Source: Flavobacteriaceae bacterium (GTDB lineage: Bacteria > Bacteroidota > Bacteroidia > Flavobacteriales > Flavobacteriaceae). Taken from it: a stretch of 64,000 nucleotides of DNA. The notes under the pieces were generated by a model. It was not told the origin of the DNA. It made no database searches and saw only the letters and a program-made list of their open reading frames with translations. The DNA lies in the NCBI GenBank assembly GCA_009886625.1, contig QXZA01000027.1, forward strand, positions 64,881 through 128,880, given 5' to 3'. Below, in pieces: positions 18,117-27,268 of this stretch; the first letter of the stretch is position 1, and every line of letters starts with the position of its first letter. Both the position numbers and the translations under genes were made by a program.

Positions 18117-18818
18117 ATGATGCTCCTCAATTACATTATTGTCGATCCTAACCCAATTAGACGACTCCACCTTTCGCAAATTTTTAAAAAAATTAAAACT
18201 TTAAACTTCATTGATGAATTTTCAAATGCGGTTGAAGCACAAAATTTCTTAGACTATACCACAGTAGATCTTATTTTCCTTTCAGCAAAGCTCCCCATTT
18301 ATTCTGGATTTGAGTTTATAGAAAAACTGAAGGATCCTACTGAAATTATTCTAATGACAGAAGAAGCTGAAGATGCCTTACGTGCTTTTGATTACAACCT
18401 ATCCGATTGCATCTCCCCTCCTTTTTCACTTGGCCGAATTGAAGAATCTGTTGACCGGATTGAAAGAAAAATCAAATTAATTCTTAGCCAATTGGATAAG
18501 ACAAATGATTTTATCGAAATAAAACACAACCTTAAAACGGAAAAAGTCGCCCTGGATCAAATTCAATGGATTGAAGCGGTTGGAGATTATGTAAATATCA
18601 TCACCCAAAAAAGAAAATATTTAGTCCTCTCCTCGATGAAAAAGTTTTTGGAGCGTTTACCCAAAGAACAATTTTTAAGGATTCACAAGTCTTATATCAT
18701 CAATTTAAGCAAGGTGAAAAACTATTCTGCTTCCAGAGTGAATATCGAAAACAAAGAATTCCCACTAAGCCGAACTCAAAAAAAACATTTCCGCCTCTCT
18801 GTGAGTAAATTTCAATAA
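18117..18818 (+). CDS. LytTR-domain regulator with a degenerate receiver
   Basis: A 233-residue protein with a receiver-like domain (1-115) and a LytTR DNA-binding domain (about 135-230; QIQWIEAVGDYVNI, FLRIHKSYIINL). The receiver has lost its chemistry. The acidic pocket reads VDPNP where VDDEP is usual, the phosphoacceptor Asp is Ser56 (LIFLSAKLP) and the conserved Lys is Pro101 (ISPPF). Only D10 and the switch Thr81 remain, so phosphorylation is not expected. There is no histidine kinase nearby. It is transcribed divergently from the ribosomal operon and faces priA with a 7-nt overlap. DNA binding to LytTR-type direct repeats is likely; the signal is unknown. Confidence 0.85.
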   Translation: MMLLNYIIVDPNPIRRLHLSQIFKKIKTLNFIDEFSNAVEAQNFLDYTTVDLIFLSAKLPIYSGFEFIEKLKDPTEIILMTEEAEDALRAFDYNLSDCISPPFSLGRIEESVDRIERKIKLILSQLDKTNDFIEIKHNLKTEKVALDQIQWIEAVGDYVNIITQKRKYLVLSSMKKFLERLPKEQFLRIHKSYIINLSKVKNYSASRVNIENKEFPLSRTQKKHFRLSVSKFQ

Positions 18819-21289
18819 GGGTCAACATCAAAATTGATCCTCGTATTCCTAAAAGCTGAAATGGCTTGAAAACTTTGATGCGTTCGTTCAAGAATTTTCT
18901 TTACTTTTTTTGAAGTAAATTCATGGTCTACCTTTACAACTAACTGTTTGTGATATTGATTTCTAACACGAGCAACAGGTGGAAAAACAGGCCCTAAAAC
19001 AGTTCCCTTATATGATTGTTTCAATACATTAGTGAACCAGTCCGAAGCCATGTTTACCGTATCAAATTGCCTACTTTTAAAGGTTATTCGAATCATTTTA
19101 TAGTAGGGTGGGTATTTATACTTGTGTCGTTCTTTTCTTTGGGAATGGTAAAGCCCCTCATAATCATGGTTCAAAACCTGTCTTAGTGTGGGATGGTCAG
19201 GCTGATAGGTTTGTATAAGTACATTTCCCTTTTCATCAGAACGTCCTGCTCTTCCAGCGACTTGACACAACATTTGATAACTACGTTCGTGAGCTCTAAA
19301 ATCAGGAAAATTTAAAACATGATCTGCATTAATTACCCCTACCAACAACACATTTTTAAAATCTAATCCCTTCACTACCATTTGAGTACCTACAAGAATT
19401 TGAATTCTCTCCTGAACAAACGATTCTATTATAGTATCAAAGCCCCATTTTCCTCGAGTGCTGTCCCAATCCATCCTACCCACAGAAGCTTCAGGAAAAA
19501 CAGTTTGAATCTGTTCCTCTATTTGTTGGGTTCCCACTCCTTTGGTTGTTAAAGTTGGCATCCCACAGGCATGACATTGAGTGGGCATGGGAATATGATA
19601 TCCACAATAATGACAACGAAGTTGTTGTTGTGTTTGGTGATAAGTTAATGAAACATCACATTGTGTACATTGAGGAGAATGTCCACAACTGGTGCACTCA
19701 GATATAGGGGCATACCCTCTTCTATTTTGGAATAAAATCACTTGTTTTCCCTTGGATAAAGTATCCTGAATTGCATCAATCAATTGAGAAGAAAACATCC
19801 CCTTCATCATCTTCTTTCGATGGGCTTCTTTTAAATCTACGATTCCAATATTGGGAAGTGAGACTCCTCCATAACGCTGGGTCAACTTAACCCATCCGTA
19901 TTTAGCTGCTCTTACATTTACAGCGGTTTCTATAGATGGAGTTGCAGAACCTAGCAATACGTTTGACCACATAATACTAGCTAAATAAATGGCACTATCC
20001 CTAGCTTGATATCGAGGGGCAGGATCAAATTGTTTGTAAGACATTTCATGCTCCTCATCTATTAAAACCAATCCTAAATTTTTAAAAGGCAAAAGAACAG
20101 CAGAGCGTGCACCCACAATTACTTTGGCTTCAGGAGAGGCACTTAGTACTTTTTGCCAAACCTCAGTACGTTCATGAATGGAAAATTTGGAATGATATAC
20201 TGCAACTTGGTTTCCAAATCTTGCTGCCAAACGATTTACAATTTGAGAGGTTAATGATATTTCAGGTAATAAATACAAAACCTGTTTCCCCTTATTAATT
20301 TCTGCTTCAATTAACTTGATATACACCTCTGTTTTTCCTGATGAAGTAACTCCCTCAAATAACACTACATTTTTCTCAGTAAACTGATCATTGATTTCAT
20401 CAAACGCTAACTGTTGTGGCTCTGATAGGATTTTAAAGCTTGATTCATTCTGTTTTTGTTTTATCAACAAGCGGTGCTCTTCTTGAAAGTGCTCTTCTAA
20501 AATACTTTTGTCAATCAAGGTTTTAAATTGACTACTCGATGCTCCTGATTTTGTTTTCAAATCTGACACCTTCTGAAGCTCCTTATATCCTTCAGAAGCA
20601 GAAAAAACTGCCATTATTATGGCTAATTGCTTTGGGGCTTTTTGTAAGCTATCAAAAAGATCTTTTAATTTTTCTTCTGACTGGTATTCATCTGACAAAC
20701 AAATATAACGAACTCTTTTAGGCTTGAACTTTTCTTCTAAATGCTGATGAATCACAGCCACATTCAATTCCAACATCCCTAATACAAGGGGCATTACTTG
20801 CTTTCTGTCTATTATTTTACTGATATCATCCAGTGTAAGTGTCTGCTGTTGTAATGCCTCATATACTAAATACTGACTGTCTGAAAGTGCTTTTAGTTGT
20901 TCATCGGTGGCCTCACATTTTGACAACATTGTTTTACTCTCCAACAATAAAGCTGCGGGCAAACAAGCTCTCATAATCTCTCCTTGGCTACACATATAAT
21001 AATTGGACATCCAATCCCATAGTTCCAATTGGGTTGGTGTAACTGTAGGAACCTCATCCAAAATCATAGCTATTGTTTTGGGCTCATAGGTCTGAGGAGT
21101 AACCCCATGAATTTTAATCACTAGTGCAGTATATATTTTTTGCTTCCCAAAAGGTACAGCAACTCGAAATCCAATTGCAAGTGATTTTACTTGTTCTAAA
21201 GAAACTTTGTAAGTGTAGGGCTTGGGTAGTGCCAAAGGGAGCAATACGTCAATAAAAACAGATTTAGCAGATAAGTCTTCAGTGTTCAT
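18812..21289 (-). CDS. priA: primosomal protein N' (replication restart helicase)
   Basis: An 825-residue PriA. The N-terminal DNA-binding domain begins PLPKPYTYKV-like (LALPKPYTYKV). The helicase core has Walker A GVTSSGKTEVY, the DEEH box (LIDEEHEMSY) and the motif VGTQMVVKGLDF. The two zinc-binding clusters are complete: CTSCGHSPQCTQC and CHYCGYHIPMPTQCHACG. PriA reloads the replisome at stalled forks. Its start overlaps the end of the BrkB-type gene by 11 nt, so the two are co-transcribed. Confidence 0.96.
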   Translation of the reverse strand: MNTEDLSAKSVFIDVLLPLALPKPYTYKVSLEQVKSLAIGFRVAVPFGKQKIYTALVIKIHGVTPQTYEPKTIAMILDEVPTVTPTQLELWDWMSNYYMCSQGEIMRACLPAALLLESKTMLSKCEATDEQLKALSDSQYLVYEALQQQTLTLDDISKIIDRKQVMPLVLGMLELNVAVIHQHLEEKFKPKRVRYICLSDEYQSEEKLKDLFDSLQKAPKQLAIIMAVFSASEGYKELQKVSDLKTKSGASSSQFKTLIDKSILEEHFQEEHRLLIKQKQNESSFKILSEPQQLAFDEINDQFTEKNVVLFEGVTSSGKTEVYIKLIEAEINKGKQVLYLLPEISLTSQIVNRLAARFGNQVAVYHSKFSIHERTEVWQKVLSASPEAKVIVGARSAVLLPFKNLGLVLIDEEHEMSYKQFDPAPRYQARDSAIYLASIMWSNVLLGSATPSIETAVNVRAAKYGWVKLTQRYGGVSLPNIGIVDLKEAHRKKMMKGMFSSQLIDAIQDTLSKGKQVILFQNRRGYAPISECTSCGHSPQCTQCDVSLTYHQTQQQLRCHYCGYHIPMPTQCHACGMPTLTTKGVGTQQIEEQIQTVFPEASVGRMDWDSTRGKWGFDTIIESFVQERIQILVGTQMVVKGLDFKNVLLVGVINADHVLNFPDFRAHERSYQMLCQVAGRAGRSDEKGNVLIQTYQPDHPTLRQVLNHDYEGLYHSQRKERHKYKYPPYYKMIRITFKSRQFDTVNMASDWFTNVLKQSYKGTVLGPVFPPVARVRNQYHKQLVVKVDHEFTSKKVKKILERTHQSFQAISAFRNTRINFDVDPY

Positions 21290-22217
21290 CGCTACTCAAC
21301 TTTGGCTCTCTCTTGAAACGAGTTAATGTAGCATTTAGTTCAAATCCTAATAAGAGAATATTAGAATTCATCCAGATGTACAATAGGAATATTAGTAACG
21401 CACCTATAGAACCATAAAGTTGATTATAGGTTGAAAAATTTTCAATGTAAATTCCAAAACCGTAAGTAGTCAAGAAAAACAAAAGCGTGGTCATTAAAGC
21501 CCCCGGGGAAAAAAAACGAATTTTTCTACCTTCAATAGTTCCAAAATAATAGAGGATGCTTACTGTCAAATATGCAAAAAATCCAAAAAAACTAATTTGA
21601 CTAATCCTAGTTAATCGAATCTCTGAGGGCACAAGTGATTCCAAATTATTTAAAATATAGAACTCGAAATAAAAAAAAATTATAACAGCAAATAAAGAGA
21701 GAAATGCCAATACAACACTCACACCTACCGATAAAAAATACTGTCTAAAAAAGTTTCTAGAAAAAGCAACATGATAAGAAACTTCAAAACTCCCAAAAAT
21801 TGCAGATACTCCATTTGCCGATAAAAAAATTGACAATAAGAAAACTGAAGACAAAAGCCCCCCTCTTGGTTTATTCCTAATGTCTTCAAAAATACTTGTA
21901 AAAAAAGTTTGAGTTTCATAAGGCAAAAACAATTCAATATAATTCAGGAAAGTTTGATCAAAGTTTTCAATCCGGATAAAGGGGATCATATCCACAAAAG
22001 GAATCAAATTAATAATGAATAATAAAAAAGGAAACAAGGCCATAAAAAAGCTAAAAGAAATACTCCCAGCTCTGGAAGATAAAGTGCCTTTAACAATTCC
22101 AATAACATACATCTCCAAAAGGTCATAAATTGAAAATCCATAAAACCCTGGAGGCTTAACAGCTTTTGCAAAACTGATAATTGATTTAATTACAGGAAGT
22201 TGTGAAATTTTTGACAT
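21279..22217 (-). CDS. YihY/BrkB family inner-membrane protein
   Basis: A 312-residue protein with about six membrane segments and the family landmarks GSISFSFFMALFPFLLFII near residue 47 and a C-terminal GALLIFLLYIWMNSNILLLG stretch. The family was once called ribonuclease BN in error; its true role is unresolved. Its promoter has TATCTTTG 22 nt upstream of the ATG. It overlaps priA by 11 nt. Confidence 0.85.
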   Translation of the reverse strand: MSKISQLPVIKSIISFAKAVKPPGFYGFSIYDLLEMYVIGIVKGTLSSRAGSISFSFFMALFPFLLFIINLIPFVDMIPFIRIENFDQTFLNYIELFLPYETQTFFTSIFEDIRNKPRGGLLSSVFLLSIFLSANGVSAIFGSFEVSYHVAFSRNFFRQYFLSVGVSVVLAFLSLFAVIIFFYFEFYILNNLESLVPSEIRLTRISQISFFGFFAYLTVSILYYFGTIEGRKIRFFSPGALMTTLLFFLTTYGFGIYIENFSTYNQLYGSIGALLIFLLYIWMNSNILLLGFELNATLTRFKREPKLSSDEH

Positions 22218-22238
22218 GTAGTCAGTTGTTTCTTTTTA

Positions 22239-22246
22239 CAAAGATA
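22239..22246 (-). promoter_or_regulatory. -7 element upstream of the BrkB-type gene
   Basis: The minus strand reads TATCTTTG, a match to TAnnTTTG. No TTG lies at the -33 distance, so the promoter is partial by sequence. Confidence 0.5.
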
Positions 22247-22297
22247 ATCGGCAAAATCATATAGGGATATAAATCATTTAAAAATCCGGAGGCTTTG

Positions 22298-22305
22298 TAC
22301 CTTTG
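22298..22305 (+). promoter_or_regulatory. -7 element directly in front of rlmH
   Basis: TACCTTTG ends 4 nt before the rlmH ATG at 22310. Transcription starting about 4 nt after this element would give an mRNA with essentially no leader. A TTT takes the place of TTG at the -33 position. Confidence 0.6.
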
Positions 22306-22309
22306 CATC

Positions 22310-22783
22310 ATGGAAATTGTTTTATTATGTGTTGGAAAAACGGATCGTACTTTTTGGTCTGATGCCACTGAAGAGTATGTCAAAAGACTTAAACATTTCA
22401 CTAAATTTTCTGTGCAATTTGTTGCAGATCCAAAAGCAAATAAGAAAACGCAACCGCTTGAGATAAAAAATGAAGAGGCTAAAAAGATACTTCAAAAAAT
22501 CAAACCAGGAGATTTTGTTTATTTATTGGATGAAAAAGGAAAGTCATTTACCTCTAAGGGGTTTGCAAAACAACTAGAGCAACACATGATTTCTGGGAAT
22601 TCAAGAATTATTTTTATAGTAGGCGGAGCTTTTGGATTTTCCGAAACACTCTACCAAAAATTCCCTAGAAAAATAGCACTTTCTGAAATGACTTTCTCTC
22701 ATCAAATGATACGATTGTTTTTTTGTGAGCAATTGTATAGAGCCTTCACTATAATCAACAATCACCCCTATCATAATGATTAG
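22310..22783 (+). CDS. rlmH: 23S rRNA pseudouridine-1915 N3-methyltransferase
   Basis: 157 residues, the normal RlmH length. The start is set at ATG 22310 (MEIVLLCVGKTD) because RlmH proteins begin this way and because the in-frame TTG at 22295 overlaps the -7 promoter box. The SPOUT-fold knot is visible as IIFIVGGAFGFSE and the C-terminus ends in the conserved YRAFTIINNHPYHN. It methylates the pseudouridine in helix 69 of 23S rRNA. The mRNA is probably leaderless. Confidence 0.96.
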   Translation: MEIVLLCVGKTDRTFWSDATEEYVKRLKHFTKFSVQFVADPKANKKTQPLEIKNEEAKKILQKIKPGDFVYLLDEKGKSFTSKGFAKQLEQHMISGNSRIIFIVGGAFGFSETLYQKFPRKIALSEMTFSHQMIRLFFCEQLYRAFTIINNHPYHND

Positions 22784-22831
22784 TATCTTAAAACCCTATT
22801 CTTTAATCTACCTCTCTAATCAACTAATGAA

Positions 22832-23416
22832 ATGAAATTAATTTTTGCAACCCACAACCAAAACAAAATAGAGGAATTAAAAAAGCTGGTTCCCTCTCAT
22901 TTTTCAATTTTAAGTTTGACGGACATTAACTGTCATAAAGAAATAGAAGAAACAGGAAGTACACTTGAAGAAAATGCTACAATCAAAGCAAACTTTATTA
23001 AATACAAATACGGGCTTCATTGTTTTTCTGATGACTCAGGTTTGGAAATTGATGCTCTAAACGGAGCCCCAGGTGTGTATTCTGCTCGTTATGCAAGTGA
23101 AGCCAAAAATAATGAAGAAAACATTAAAAAAGTTTGGGAAAAACTAAAAGGAAATCCCAACACCAAAGCTCAATTTAGAACGGTGATTGCCGCTTCTTTT
23201 GATAAAAATATTCAGCTTTTTGAAGGGATTGTAAAAGGAAACATCATTTTTGAAAAACGAGGCCAAGGTGGTTTTGGCTATGATCCCATTTTCATTCCAG
23301 AAAGCTATAATAAAACTTTTGCAGAATTGGGAGACACTATTAAAAACACCATAAGTCATCGTGCACTTGCCACTCAAAATTTCTTAAACGGACTCAATCA
23401 ACTAAAAAAATCATAA
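22832..23416 (+). CDS. rdgB: non-canonical purine NTP pyrophosphatase (RdgB/Ham1)
   Basis: 194 residues. Family motifs are THNQNKIEEL at the N-terminus, the DDSGLEIDAL metal site near residue 68, GAPGVYSARYA, GQGGFGYDPIF and the final SHRALA. The enzyme hydrolyses dITP and XTP to keep them out of nucleic acids. It is 48 nt downstream of rlmH and probably read with it. Confidence 0.96.
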   Translation: MKLIFATHNQNKIEELKKLVPSHFSILSLTDINCHKEIEETGSTLEENATIKANFIKYKYGLHCFSDDSGLEIDALNGAPGVYSARYASEAKNNEENIKKVWEKLKGNPNTKAQFRTVIAASFDKNIQLFEGIVKGNIIFEKRGQGGFGYDPIFIPESYNKTFAELGDTIKNTISHRALATQNFLNGLNQLKKS

Positions 23417-23467
23417 TAATACCAGAGAGCTAAAATACTTTCCATGAATTTTAGCTAATTTTATGGC

Positions 23468-24220
23468 ATGAGGAAAATTTGGGGACTACTAATGTTAATT
23501 TCTTTTTACAATGGCTTTGCCCAGGAAAATTTCAGTGCCCGCCTTGAAAATGAATCAACGGGCTTGCCTATGCCTAGTGTTCACATTCTCAATCTTACTC
23601 AGGTGATTGGTACTATTACTGATCAAAAGGGAAATTTTGTAATTCCAGCCAAAGCAAATGATACACTTTACTTTTCCTATCTAGGCTATAAGCCATTGAA
23701 AATTGCAGTGACCAATGACATGATCAAATTTGGTAATGCAAATTTTAAAATGACAGAGCTAGCTTTTGCACTAGAAGAAATTATTGTACGTCCCTACCAG
23801 CTCACTGGGTATCTAGACATTGATGTTCGCAATGCACCCATCAATACTGCACGTCGCTATAGTATCTCCGGTTTGCCCAATAGAGGTTATGAAGCTGGAT
23901 CAAGAAATCCAAATTCCATATCTAAATCCATCGAAAATCTTTTTAACCCTGCGGATTTATTAAATAATATATTTGGTAAAAATCAAATCCAAATGCGCAA
24001 ATTAAAAAAGATGAGAGAGGACGATGAAATCAAAAATCTTCTTGCTTCAAAATTTGATCGCCAAGTATTAATGCAACTCCTCGGATTGAAGAGAATTGAT
24101 ATTAATGATATTTTAAGAAATTGTAACTACTCGGATGCATTCATAAAAGAAGCCAATGACCTTCAAATCTTAGAGGGAATTAGTAAATGTTATGAAGAGT
24201 TCAGAGTACTCCAACTCTAG
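23468..24220 (+). CDS. secreted carboxypeptidase-like regulatory domain protein
   Basis: A 250-residue protein with a signal peptide (cleavage after GFAQ). Residues 20-105 form a CarboxypepD_reg-like beta-sandwich with the usual TDQKGNFVIPAKANDTLYFS and YLGYKPLKI stretches, as found at the N-terminus of many Bacteroidetes outer-membrane proteins. No barrel or plug follows; the rest is helical and charged. It is therefore a stand-alone envelope protein of unknown role. It is 3 nt upstream of the next gene and likely co-transcribed with it. Confidence 0.75.
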   Translation: MRKIWGLLMLISFYNGFAQENFSARLENESTGLPMPSVHILNLTQVIGTITDQKGNFVIPAKANDTLYFSYLGYKPLKIAVTNDMIKFGNANFKMTELAFALEEIIVRPYQLTGYLDIDVRNAPINTARRYSISGLPNRGYEAGSRNPNSISKSIENLFNPADLLNNIFGKNQIQMRKLKKMREDDEIKNLLASKFDRQVLMQLLGLKRIDINDILRNCNYSDAFIKEANDLQILEGISKCYEEFRVLQL

Positions 24221-24223
24221 AAA

Positions 24224-24757
24224 ATGCCTTCCCTTAGTACCTTATTCAAACCCCTAACGGCCGCTCGTGAAAATCGTCTCTATTGTGCACGATACGTTGA
24301 AAATCATCATGAATCACTAAACGAACTATTTGAATTAGCACATAATACTCATGCAGATAGAGAGCATATCTATGCAGCTTGGGTATGGGAGTTATACATC
24401 TTAAACAACCTAAGCAGATATTGGCCTTTTATTAATTCCTCTATACAATCATTGATGAAAATTGAAAATTCTAGTATGAGGAGAGCCCATAGCAAAACGC
24501 TTTGGCATTTTTTAAAAAATAAAACGAATCAAAATTCCCTCACCAAAACTCAAAAAGAAGGAGTCATCTCAATCTGTCTAGACTGGATTATTACAGAAGA
24601 TAAAGCGGCACCCTTAAACTTTTGCATACGAACATTACTTCTCTTCAAAAAAGAGTTCCCTGAAATCCAAACCCATCTATCGGATCTACTTCTTCATTCA
24701 AACAGAAAATTTCCAGTTGGAATTTACCCAGTTATTCGAAGTGTTTTTAAGAATTAA
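24224..24757 (+). CDS. helical HEAT-like protein upstream of purB
   Basis: A 177-residue, almost entirely alpha-helical cytoplasmic protein with paired amphipathic helices resembling HEAT repeats (HADREHIYAAWVWELYIL and MRRAHSKTLWHFLKN). Proteins of this kind often sit beside purB in flavobacteria and are sometimes labelled adenylosuccinate lyase by mistake; no lyase motif is present. It starts 3 nt after the preceding stop and ends 51 nt before purB, which has its own -7 element. Function unknown. Confidence 0.65.
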   Translation: MPSLSTLFKPLTAARENRLYCARYVENHHESLNELFELAHNTHADREHIYAAWVWELYILNNLSRYWPFINSSIQSLMKIENSSMRRAHSKTLWHFLKNKTNQNSLTKTQKEGVISICLDWIITEDKAAPLNFCIRTLLLFKKEFPEIQTHLSDLLLHSNRKFPVGIYPVIRSVFKN

Positions 24758-24781
24758 TTTTATCGACACCTATTTTCAACG

Positions 24782-24789
24782 TATCTTTG
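24782..24789 (+). promoter_or_regulatory. -7 element for purB
   Basis: TATCTTTG matches TAnnTTTG and ends 19 nt before the purB ATG. No TTG is present at -33. Confidence 0.55.
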
Positions 24790-24808
24790 CAGCACTAATA
24801 AATACATC

Positions 24809-26152
24809 ATGTTACTTACCGCATTAAACGCCATCTCACCAATTGATGGTCGGTACCGTTCAAAAACAAAATCACTCTCTGCCTATTTTTCTGAAGAGGC
24901 ATTAATCAGGTATCGTGTTCAAATTGAAATTGAATATTTCATTGGCCTTTGCGAGTTACCTCTTCCTCATCTTGCTGATTTTAACCCTTCTTTGTTTGAA
25001 GAATTAAGAAGTATTTATTTGCATTTCACTGCTGATGATGCGCTTCAAATTAAAGAAATTGAAAGCACAACAAATCATGATGTCAAAGCTGTAGAATACT
25101 TTATCAAAAAAGAGTTTGATAAACTACAACTCCAAGAATACAAAGAATTTATCCATTTTGGACTTACCTCACAAGACATAAACAATACAGCAATTCCATT
25201 GTCGGTCAAAAATGCAGTACATGAAGTCTACCTTCCAGAATTGGAAAATGTTATTCAATTACTTGAAGGAATGGTTATTGAGTATAAAGACATCCCGCTA
25301 CTAGCAAGAACTCATGGTCAACCTGCATCACCTACTAGGCTAGGAAAAGAATTTGATGTTTTTGTACAACGCTTAAACATTCAAAAAGAAATGCTACGTC
25401 AAATTCCTAATGGAGCTAAGTTTTCTGGTGCAACTGGAAATTTCAATGCGCACAAAATAGCTTATCCTGATATTGATTGGAAAGCGTTTGGAACTAACTT
25501 TGTTGAATCTGCCTTAGGCTTAAATTACTCTTTTCCTACAACTCAAATAGAGCATTATGATTCATTTGCCGCTTTGTGTGACAATATGAAACGAATCAAC
25601 ACCATATTAATTGATTTGAATAGAGATTTATGGCAATATATCTCTATGGATTATTTCAAACAACAAATTAAAGAAGGAGAAGTAGGTTCTTCTGCCATGC
25701 CTCACAAAGTCAATCCAATAGACTTTGAAAATTCTGAGGGGAATTTAGGAATTGCGAATGCTGTTTTTGAATTTTTATCTTCAAAACTTCCCATTTCAAG
25801 ATTACAAAGAGATTTAACAGATAGTACTGTATTACGAAACATTGGAGTCCCTTTTGGCCATACACTAATTGGGCTTAAATCTACACTCAAAGGGCTTGGA
25901 AAATTATTGGTAAACACTACTAAAATTGAGGATGATCTCAATGCAAACTGGGCTGTTGTAGCCGAGGCTATTCAAACTATTTTAAGAAAAGAAGGCTATC
26001 CAAATCCCTATGAAGCTTTAAAGGAATTGACTAGAACCAACACGATTATCAACAGAGAAGCAATCCAACAATTCATCTCGGGCCTTGATGTGGACGATAG
26101 CTTAAAAGCCAAACTTAAAACAATTACTCCTTTTAATTATACTGGGATTTAA
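24809..26152 (+). CDS. purB: adenylosuccinate lyase
   Basis: 447 residues, normal for the long bacterial form. The fumarase-superfamily signature GSSAMPHKVNPIDFEN is at about residues 293-308, and the catalytic regions TTNHDVKAVEYF, FGLTSQDINNTA and ARTHGQPASPT are intact. It catalyses two steps: SAICAR to AICAR in purine synthesis and adenylosuccinate to AMP. The stop shares TTAA with the DUF4252 gene on the other strand. Confidence 0.97.
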   Translation: MLLTALNAISPIDGRYRSKTKSLSAYFSEEALIRYRVQIEIEYFIGLCELPLPHLADFNPSLFEELRSIYLHFTADDALQIKEIESTTNHDVKAVEYFIKKEFDKLQLQEYKEFIHFGLTSQDINNTAIPLSVKNAVHEVYLPELENVIQLLEGMVIEYKDIPLLARTHGQPASPTRLGKEFDVFVQRLNIQKEMLRQIPNGAKFSGATGNFNAHKIAYPDIDWKAFGTNFVESALGLNYSFPTTQIEHYDSFAALCDNMKRINTILIDLNRDLWQYISMDYFKQQIKEGEVGSSAMPHKVNPIDFENSEGNLGIANAVFEFLSSKLPISRLQRDLTDSTVLRNIGVPFGHTLIGLKSTLKGLGKLLVNTTKIEDDLNANWAVVAEAIQTILRKEGYPNPYEALKELTRTNTIINREAIQQFISGLDVDDSLKAKLKTITPFNYTGI

Positions 26153-26694
26153 TCAAAAATATCCTTTAATATTTCTGCTGTAGATCCTAATTGCTTTTTC
26201 ATTTGATCAGGATTTATCTTTTTTACTAAAGTCATGATAACTGCGGGTTCCATATCGGAACCTATAATACGTAAAACTCCAAAACCCATTTTGGTGGAAT
26301 TGACAAACACAATACCCTCCTCAATCTGATCACTACTCCCCTCAAACATAATACTCCCTTGGGCCTTATCAAATGCTTTGAAATCCATCAAGTGCTGGTA
26401 CTTATCTTGAGCTAAGATTGTTGTTACTTCAGACAATTCATTCTTATACTTTTCCTCTTGACCTTCTTTCGAACGATGAAATAATAAATTCAATTTATCA
26501 ATGCTTTCCAATGCACTCTGCTCTTTAGCAGTCAAGTTATTTGCAAAAAGACTATCTAATTGTATTGGAAGGTTAACAATAAAAAACGATGCGTCGTCCA
26601 TTTTTTCAACATAGTATGACTGTAAGCTGGGGCTTTTAACGCATGAGACAAATAGCGAACCAACAACTAAACTAATCCAAAGTGTCTTTCTCAT
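26149..26694 (-). CDS. DUF4252 lipoprotein
   Basis: 181 residues when started at ATG 26694, one base after the stop of the preceding gene. This start gives a clean lipoprotein signal (MRKTLW, then LFVSC with Cys18), whereas the longer frame to 26739 adds a charged stretch inside the upstream gene. The mature part matches the DUF4252 pattern (IEEGIVFVNSTKMGFGVLRI, MTLVKKINPDQMKK). It is last in the sigma operon. The family's role is unknown; its constant link to sigma/anti-sigma pairs suggests an envelope-stress output or sensor. Confidence 0.75.
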   Translation of the reverse strand: MRKTLWISLVVGSLFVSCVKSPSLQSYYVEKMDDASFFIVNLPIQLDSLFANNLTAKEQSALESIDKLNLLFHRSKEGQEEKYKNELSEVTTILAQDKYQHLMDFKAFDKAQGSIMFEGSSDQIEEGIVFVNSTKMGFGVLRIIGSDMEPAVIMTLVKKINPDQMKKQLGSTAEILKDIFD

Positions 26695-26695
26695 T

Positions 26696-27262
26696 CTAAA
26701 GTGATTTTTTCTGTTGTGCTTTCTTGAGTTGTTTTCCACCTGGAAGATCCATTTGATCTGTCAATTTTGAGATTTTGTTTAGATCAATATCCCCTTCTAA
26801 CAAAAGAAGTACCGATTCAATATCTCTACCATTTATTTCAAGATTATTCATACTTCCCTCAGAATGCTGCGTTACAAACATGAGTAATTTTTCAACATGG
26901 TCCTCAGAGCTTCCATCTTTCACATAAAAAGAAACATCTCCTTCGATATCCTTTACAGTCATTAACTCCTCAAGATCTTTTGAAGAAACCTCTTTTTTTA
27001 CCCATTTTAACATTTCATCACTCACTTCATTATTACCTGAAATAAGGACTTTAAAATTATTGATGCTTGACACCATATCCAAATACTCTTGAGCCTCAGG
27101 ATCATCAAAGTTTATACTCATTTGCCCTAACATTTTAAACATCTTTGGACTGATCGAAACTAGGCTCACATCATCACTGTTGGCGTAGCGTTCAAAAATA
27201 GATTGCCCGTTCACTAAAAAAGAGAACAATAAAGCGAATAATACAAGATTTACTTTTTTCAT
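26696..27262 (-). CDS. DUF4252 secreted protein
   Basis: 188 residues with a signal peptide (cleavage near VNGQS). DUF4252 features are VSLVSISPKMFKMLGQM near the N-terminus, FKVLISGNNEVSDEM in the middle and the LEINGRDIESVLLLLEGDID end. It is a paralogue of the lipoprotein that follows it. It starts 6 nt after the anti-sigma-like gene, so it belongs to the same transcript. Confidence 0.78.
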   Translation of the reverse strand: MKKVNLVLFALLFSFLVNGQSIFERYANSDDVSLVSISPKMFKMLGQMSINFDDPEAQEYLDMVSSINNFKVLISGNNEVSDEMLKWVKKEVSSKDLEELMTVKDIEGDVSFYVKDGSSEDHVEKLLMFVTQHSEGSMNNLEINGRDIESVLLLLEGDIDLNKISKLTDQMDLPGGKQLKKAQQKKSL

Positions 27263-27268
27263 TTTTGT

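Noticed and set aside
24224-24757. Adenylosuccinate lyase fragment
   Set aside because: No lyase signature; the complete purB is immediately downstream. The protein is helical and HEAT-like.
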